Origin: Candidatus Flexicrinis affinis
GTDB taxonomy: Bacteria > Chloroflexota > Anaerolineae > Aggregatilineales > Phototrophicaceae
Length of the DNA stretch: 64,000 nucleotides
Direction of reading: 5' to 3'
NCBI GenBank assembly: GCA_016716525.1
Contig: JADJWE010000002.1
Span: 628,155 to 692,154, forward strand
Below the pieces are notes generated by a model. The model was not told the DNA's origin. It did not search any database and saw nothing but the letters and a program-made list of their open reading frames with translations. This document shows positions 59,370 to 64,000 of the stretch, piece by piece (position 1 is the stretch's first letter; each line of letters starts with the position of its first letter). A program made the translations under genes and the position numbers.

Positions 59370-60740
59370 TTACCGCGTCGGAACCCAGCCAATCGGGATA
59401 TTGGACATGATGCTGGAAGGATCGGTCACCAAAGGAACTGGCTGGCTCCCTGCAGAGTCGAAACGTAGAAACTGGATTTGCTTAACGAATGCTCCGCACG
59501 TTTCAGTCGCGTATGGAGTTGTATAGGCGAGAAATGCTCCGTCTGGCGACCAGTCCAAGTCACAGACGGTGACATCAATCGGCGAAACGTTGAGCCGACC
59601 GGTGACAGCTGACCGTGTCGCCGAAACGTCGATGGCCCCAACAGGCTCCTGTGCGCCGAAATACTCGTACGCACTCGATCCTATCTGAAACGCCAACCCA
59701 TCACTCTGCGCATTCCAGCCAACGACGGGCGTAAAACCGCTAAACAGTTCGGTTTCCTCACCCGTGCTCGGGTGATACACGAAGGTCTCGGCGATGCGTT
59801 CAACTCCGACGCCGTGGACCGCACTGATGAACAGCGCATTGTGATCGAGCCATTTGGTGTTGTATGCGATCACTAGAAAGCCCTGCTGTTCTTCGATGTC
59901 CTGCCGGTACGTGAAGTCGGTCAATCGGCGGACAGACCCCTGCGCAACATCGACGAGATAGACTTCCTTGTAGTGCGCGTACAACAGTCCGTCGCAGTTG
60001 GCGACGAAACTGATGTACGTGTCGTCCGGCGACCATGCCAGATAGCACAGTCCGGCTTCCGACGCCGCAAGCACCTCAGGAGCCAGTGCGATTGACGACG
60101 ACCAGCCTTTTGTAGTGACATCGTACTGATCGAGTCGGGCCACACACTCTGACCGGCACTCGAAGTTTGCCACAGTCAGGTAGCGCGAGTCATTTGACCA
60201 AGCAAGGCGCGTGGATTGAATTCCCTCGCGAGACAGGTCGATGACAGTATCGTCTAGGATGGAGTATATAGCTGTGGACGTTGAAACAATTGTGAAGCCG
60301 TCGGCCGACCAGTGGCCAACATTGAAAGCAAGATACTTGCCATCTGGCGACCAAACGACATCTTGAGGCGGTCCAAAGAGGAGCGCTGATGGGATGGGCG
60401 TAGTAAACACATACTCAACTTCGCGGACTTCTTCTGTGCTCGTGTTTGCGAGCTTTGTCACCTGTTGATGATTCTGCCCCAGAAAAACCGCCACCCATTC
60501 GAGACCGACGCTAGGCGCTACACGGATAAGGCCAGCCGTATTCTCTTTGTCCGTAACCGGGATCGTGCGCAGAGTGGCTAGGACAGGATCAGCAATTGTG
60601 ATGCCGACTTCGCCGTCCCGAGTCCGGTAGGCATACGCGTAAGCATAGGTGTCTTGCGCGTGAGATGCTCCGGGTGCGCCGAACGCAACAAGACAGCAAA
60701 CCAAGGAGATGAGGATACTAGCAAAGCGATGCCGCGCCAT
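59370..60740 (-). CDS. Secreted TolB/WD40-like beta-propeller protein
   Basis: The 456-residue exported protein (signal ASILISLVCCLVAFGAPGASHA) carries repeated propeller blades with the TolB-like PDG pattern: VVWSPDGKYLAFNVG, LAWSNDSRYLTVANF, LAWSPDDTYISFVAN and LDWSPDGAFLAYTTP. Blade number is about six or seven by eye. Such proteins usually bind other proteins or surface ligands; no catalytic residues can be picked out. The sequence is uneven in GC compared with its neighbours, slightly richer in A and T, which may mean later acquisition. Confidence 0.82.
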   Translation of the reverse strand: MARHRFASILISLVCCLVAFGAPGASHAQDTYAYAYAYRTRDGEVGITIADPVLATLRTIPVTDKENTAGLIRVAPSVGLEWVAVFLGQNHQQVTKLANTSTEEVREVEYVFTTPIPSALLFGPPQDVVWSPDGKYLAFNVGHWSADGFTIVSTSTAIYSILDDTVIDLSREGIQSTRLAWSNDSRYLTVANFECRSECVARLDQYDVTTKGWSSSIALAPEVLAASEAGLCYLAWSPDDTYISFVANCDGLLYAHYKEVYLVDVAQGSVRRLTDFTYRQDIEEQQGFLVIAYNTKWLDHNALFISAVHGVGVERIAETFVYHPSTGEETELFSGFTPVVGWNAQSDGLAFQIGSSAYEYFGAQEPVGAIDVSATRSAVTGRLNVSPIDVTVCDLDWSPDGAFLAYTTPYATETCGAFVKQIQFLRFDSAGSQPVPLVTDPSSIMSNIPIGWVPTR

Positions 60741-60858
60741 ATGTTTCCAATAGAGGCGTGCCGATGCAAGAATTATCGGCTCCGAGTAGGAATCAGTCAG
60801 GGGACCGCCGGCCGGGGCAACCGCCGACGATCCCCAAACCTTATTCGAAGAATGCCCT

Positions 60859-61338
60859 CTACTTGCTGCCCCCCCGCTTCATGGGCGGGATGACCAGCAC
60901 GGGACACGGGGCCTTGGGCAGCACGTCAGACGCGACGCTGCCGAGGATGACCTTGCCCAGCCCGGTGCGGCCGTGGGTCGCCATCACGATCAAGTCGTAC
61001 CCTTGTTCCGCCACCGCGATGATCGACTCGACAACACTGCCGGTCACGACTTCCTGGTGGACGGTCACGTCTTCGCGGGTGAAGGTTTCCTGAATACCAC
61101 GCAGGTATTCCCGTTGTGCGGCGAGCGCCCGGGGGTCGCTCGCGTAGCGGGGATCGGACGCCATCGGCACGGGTTGGCCGATCATGCCGGCCATCACCAG
61201 CGACGCCGCCCAATCTTCTTCCAGTACGGACAGTAGGGTGATCTGGCCATCGGGTGCGACGATCTCTTGCGCGTACTTAACCGCCGTCTCCGCGATGTCC
61301 GATCCATCGAGAGTTACGAGGATTTTCTTGAATGTCAT
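60859..61338 (-). CDS. Universal stress protein (UspA family)
   Basis: The 159-residue protein has the Rossmann-like Usp fold. It starts FKKILVTLDGSDIAETAVKY and carries the ATP-binding signature in the C-terminal part, VMATHGRTGLGKVILGSVAS (G-x2-G-x9-GS type), followed by PCPVLVIPP. ATP-binding Usp proteins support survival under starvation and other stress. An excellent GGAGGAGG site precedes the ATG at 61338. It stands alone. Confidence 0.92.
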   Translation of the reverse strand: MTFKKILVTLDGSDIAETAVKYAQEIVAPDGQITLLSVLEEDWAASLVMAGMIGQPVPMASDPRYASDPRALAAQREYLRGIQETFTREDVTVHQEVVTGSVVESIIAVAEQGYDLIVMATHGRTGLGKVILGSVASDVLPKAPCPVLVIPPMKRGGSK

Positions 61339-61538
61339 AGTGTCCTCCTCCGGCACGTCAGGACATCTCTATTATACATCTCATCCTGACTGACCTATGT
61401 TTAGTCACAGCATATCCGGGACTACCGTACGGGGCATGTGACGAATTCACCCACGCCTTGCGCAGTTTGTCACTATTGCATAATTTCGGGAACGCGGTAC
61501 ATTCTGTAGTAACGTACGTGCAGCGACAGGACACCGCC

Positions 61539-61790
61539 ATGAGCGAACGACTGAGCACACAAGAGCTTCAGACGGTGTATCAAAGCAACGAGGTTGTACC
61601 GCATACCGGTCAGTATGCCCTCGTTGGAGACAAGCCGCCTGAGCGTCGCGTCCGGCAGTCGGGCCCGTTGGAGGAGTACGAACCGGTAGTTGTACACCTC
61701 ACCAAGGGCGACATCTTCCCGATTCACGAGGGTCGGCTGGTCTGTTGGCGCTTAGCAAGCATTGACGGCACGCCGCACTACGCCAGTTAA
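61539..61790 (+). CDS. Small hypothetical protein (83 aa)
   Basis: The 83-residue frame starts MSERLSTQELQTVYQSNEVV and includes HTGQYALVGDKPPERRVRQS and a VVVHLTKGDIFPIHEGRLVCWRL stretch. It is polar, with a beta-rich C-terminal half, and the HxxKGDxFP pattern recalls cupin-like small proteins only faintly. I do not recognise a family. A GACAGGA site precedes the ATG. It is followed by a structured region and an intrinsic terminator, which may belong to its transcript. Confidence 0.55.
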   Translation: MSERLSTQELQTVYQSNEVVPHTGQYALVGDKPPERRVRQSGPLEEYEPVVVHLTKGDIFPIHEGRLVCWRLASIDGTPHYAS

Positions 61791-61802
61791 CAGCCTCCAA
61801 AC

Positions 61803-61892
61803 GGCCCGTGCCCCAGCGATGACAGCGTACCCAAGCCGCTGTCGGCCGTTGTGGGTACCACACCAGACTCAGGTATACCGCTGGGGCGGGCC
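61803..61892. other. Multi-stem structured region, candidate structured RNA
   Basis: An outer stem (GGCCCG..CCCCAGCG, 61803-61818, with CGCTGGGGCGGGCC, 61879-61892) encloses a second stem GTACCCA/TGGGTAC (61827-61833/61852-61858). The region sits just after the small gene at 61539 and before a terminator at 62006. No known RNA family was recognised. Confidence 0.45.
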
Positions 61893-62005
61893 AACATAGC
61901 GCGCGCGGGGTGCGATCACGCCGGCGCTCCGCCACTCTGCTCTGAAACTGGAGAAGGCGATCCACCCCGCAGCGCGCCGTTGTCACAAACCCGTTGCGAA
62001 ACGTA

Positions 62006-62035
62006 CAGCCGCTATCACGCGGCTGTTTTGTTTTG
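62006..62035 (+). terminator. Intrinsic terminator
   Basis: ACAGCCGC (62006-62013) pairs perfectly with GCGGCTGT (62020-62027), followed by TTTGTTTT. It would end the transcript of the small gene at 61539 or of the structured region. Confidence 0.82.
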
Positions 62036-62166
62036 TGCGCACTGCCCAATTGCGCAGCCAAACGTCAGCGTGATCAACAGCGGCGATTCGTCACAGCCTC
62101 ACGGGTGTAATCTGCCGAGTATGCGCTAGAATGAAAACGACCGGGAAACAGGCGTAATGCACCGAC

Positions 62167-64000
62167 ATGACGGTATTGGTAGGGGGGCGCTACCAGCTCG
62201 AAGCGCAGATAGGTCAAGGCGGCATGGGAATCGTGCACCGCGCCGTCGATACGCGCACGGGTCAGATCGTCGCCATTAAGCAGCTTCGCCGCGACATCAC
62301 CTCGGCCCGGCCCGAACTGATCGAACGCTTCCTGCGCGAGGCGGAAGCCCTACGCGATCTCAACCACCCCAATATCGTGCGCGCTTTCGGCACCGTCGTT
62401 GAAGGCAAAGAGCACTTCATCGTCATGGACTACGTCAAAGGGCGGGACCTGCGACAGTACTTGCAGCAGTACGGCCGCCTGCCGATCGTCCAGACCGTGC
62501 GAATCGGGCTTGAGATCGCCGATGCGCTCACCCGCGCCCACTACCTCAAGATTGTGCACCGCGACCTCAAGCCGGCCAACATCCTCATCACCGACGAAGG
62601 CATCCCGCGCCTAACCGACTTTGGCGTCGCGTACTTTACCGGCTACGAGCGGGTCACCGACGTCAGCGTAGCGCTGGGCACGCCGCACTATATGGCGCCG
62701 GAGCTCCTGCGCGGCGACCCGCCCGACTACCGCGCCGACATCTGGTCGTTGGGCGTGATCCTATTCGAACTGTTGACCGGGAGCCACCCCTTCCGCGGCG
62801 AGTCGATCACCGAGCTGTTGATGAACATCGTCGCCAGCGACCCGCCCGACCTCGAAACGATCCGCGAGGACGTGCCGGTCGCGCTGGCCGACTTGATCTA
62901 CCGCATGCTGATCAAGGATCACGAAGCGCGCATTCCGAGCATTCGCCTCGTCGGCACCGAGCTTGAACCCATTCTGCAACTGCTCAACCTCGACGGCGGA
63001 CGCATTACGCCGCTGTCGATGCCCACGGGCCCGTCCGGGATCGTCGAGACAACGACCGACTCGCAGCGCGCGGTGCGCAATAATCTCCCGGCCATGCCTG
63101 CCCCATTCGTTGGCCGCGAAAGCGTGGTCGGCGAACTCGTCAGCTTGCTCAACCTGCCCGATGTGCGCCTGCTGACCGTCACCGGCACCGGCGGCGTCGG
63201 CAAGTCGCGCTTGGCGGTCGAGGTGGCGCGCCGCATCGCCGAACTGAGCGCCGATACCAGCGATTCGCTGATCGTCCGCTATCCACACGGCGTATTCTGG
63301 GTCCCGCTGGCGAACCTCAACCGGCCCGAACTGCTTTCGGGCGCGGTCGCGTCGGCCATCGGACTGCGTTATGCCCCCGGCGGAGACCAGATCGAGCAGC
63401 TCACCAACTATTTGCGCAGCAAGTCGATCCTGCTCGTGATCGACAGCGCCGATCAGGCACTGGACGGCATCGGCTTGCTGGCCGACCTGCTCAACGCCTC
63501 GCCTCACCTCAAGATCATGGCGACGTCGCGTACCCGTTTGAACTTGATGGGCGAGACGACCTACATGCTGGAAGGGTTGTGGATCGAGCCGGACGCCACA
63601 CCGGAGCAGATCACCGAGTCCAGCGCGTACAAGCTGTTCCTTGCCAGCGCGCGGCGGGCAAATCCGAACTTCTCGCCGTCAACTCATGACGTACAGAAGA
63701 TCGCCGACATCATCTCCTCCGTGAGCGGCCTGCCGCTGGGCGTTGAGATGGCGGCAGCGTGGGTCAACCAACTCTCGGTCGATGAGATCGCCGCCGAGGT
63801 CGCTGAAAGCCTCGACTTTCTGAGCCGCGACAACGACAACCGTCACGGCAGCTTGCGGGCCGTGTTCGAGCAGTCGTGGGCGCTGCTTTCTGACGACGAG
63901 CGGCGTACCGTGACTCGTCTTGCCGTGTTTCGGGGGCGCTTCAGCCGCACCGCCGGGCAAAACGTCGCAGGGGCAACGCTGCGCCAGCTGATGAGCCTTG
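62167..64000 (+). CDS. Ser/Thr protein kinase fused to a STAND (NB-ARC-like) ATPase (partial)
   Basis: The frame starts at ATG 62167 and is open to the window end (over 611 residues). The N-terminal 270 residues are a PknB-type kinase: glycine loop IGQGGMGIVHRAV, Lys in IVAIKQLRR, catalytic loop IVHRDLKPANIL, DFG in RLTDFGVAYF and the APE motif YMAPELLRG. A hinge leads to an NB-ARC-like ATPase from about residue 315: APFVGRESVVGELVSLL, Walker A TGTGGVGKSRLAVEV, Walker B ILLVIDSADQAL, sensor MATSRTRLNLMG and GLPLGVEMAAAWV, then a winged-helix-like LSDDERRTVTRLAVF. The usual C-terminal TPR or similar sensor would lie beyond the window. Likely a signal-responsive or defence-type regulator. Confidence 0.9.
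   Translation, partial: MTVLVGGRYQLEAQIGQGGMGIVHRAVDTRTGQIVAIKQLRRDITSARPELIERFLREAEALRDLNHPNIVRAFGTVVEGKEHFIVMDYVKGRDLRQYLQQYGRLPIVQTVRIGLEIADALTRAHYLKIVHRDLKPANILITDEGIPRLTDFGVAYFTGYERVTDVSVALGTPHYMAPELLRGDPPDYRADIWSLGVILFELLTGSHPFRGESITELLMNIVASDPPDLETIREDVPVALADLIYRMLIKDHEARIPSIRLVGTELEPILQLLNLDGGRITPLSMPTGPSGIVETTTDSQRAVRNNLPAMPAPFVGRESVVGELVSLLNLPDVRLLTVTGTGGVGKSRLAVEVARRIAELSADTSDSLIVRYPHGVFWVPLANLNRPELLSGAVASAIGLRYAPGGDQIEQLTNYLRSKSILLVIDSADQALDGIGLLADLLNASPHLKIMATSRTRLNLMGETTYMLEGLWIEPDATPEQITESSAYKLFLASARRANPNFSPSTHDVQKIADIISSVSGLPLGVEMAAAWVNQLSVDEIAAEVAESLDFLSRDNDNRHGSLRAVFEQSWALLSDDERRTVTRLAVFRGRFSRTAGQNVAGATLRQLMSL

Noticed and set aside
61851..62129. A 92-codon frame between the 83-aa gene and the kinase-STAND gene
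   Set aside because: It runs through two stems and the terminator at 62006-62035 and has no ribosome site; it is more likely non-coding.

Overview
The window reads as a chromosomal segment of a high-GC bacterium, most likely Chloroflexota (Anaerolineae-like). This assignment is inference. It rests on a LysW carrier-protein lysine pathway, a split NMT1-type ABC transporter with hydantoinase-pathway enzymes, secreted CARDB, SH3b and thrombospondin type 3 proteins, a Ser/Thr kinase-STAND fusion, an sqdB/GT8 sulfolipid-type pair and abundant C/T-rich dispersed palindromic repeats. No rRNA, tRNA or CRISPR array was seen.

Layout. 0-4 kb: signalling (end of a histidine kinase, a diguanylate cyclase, a broken PAS histidine kinase). 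4.2-5.7 kb: ferrochelatase and a DUF454 protein. 5.8-9.3 kb: a tandem esterase, a repeat cluster and a duplicated secreted protein. 9.5-18.5 kb: MFS transporter, an ABC uptake system (binding protein, two permeases, ATPase) and a class III aminotransferase, interleaved with a CREST-type membrane protein and a Uma2 nuclease. 18.7-23.5 kb: GNAT, membrane protein, K+/H+ antiporter, alpha/beta hydrolase, SUMF1-like protein. 23.7-27.5 kb: GAPDH, flavin-dependent oxidoreductase, dihydropyrimidinase. 27.8-35 kb: TSP3-repeat secreted protein, ArsC, an ArsR-SRPBCC operon, ABC-F ATPase, TrpB2. 35-44.1 kb: a complete-looking LysW operon (lysW-X-Y-Z-J-K, homocitrate synthase, lysT, lysU). 44.1-53 kb: SH3b secreted protein, a TIR protein, and a Yip1/ABC/CARDB export-like cluster. 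53-58.1 kb: PhoU, SqdB, GT8, and a divergent two-component pair. 58.2-59.3 kb: an insertion sequence. 59.4-64 kb: beta-propeller protein, UspA, a small protein, a structured region, and a kinase-STAND protein running off the end.

The most interesting feature is the leader of the lysine operon (about 34990-35466). A good promoter is followed by two tandem short ORFs rich in AAG lysine codons, each followed by a strong intrinsic terminator. In the first unit an 11-bp antiterminator arm starts exactly at the leader stop codon and pairs with the left half of the terminator. This is the classical geometry of ribosome-mediated attenuation, here duplicated and apparently sensing lysine for the carrier-protein pathway. 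Other points of interest are a TIR protein with a NACHT-like tail that has lost the Walker motifs, a MITE-like element that supplies the C-terminus of homocitrate synthase, and an ABC permease with a long extra membrane/ligand-domain-like N-terminal region.

Quality note: many genes between 1 and about 20.2 kb contain one to six frameshifts, often at G or C runs, whereas no gene from 20.35 kb to the end is broken. The first third is therefore probably lower-quality consensus sequence, although real decay cannot be excluded from sequence alone. Genes broken this way are annotated as single CDSs and the break positions are given.
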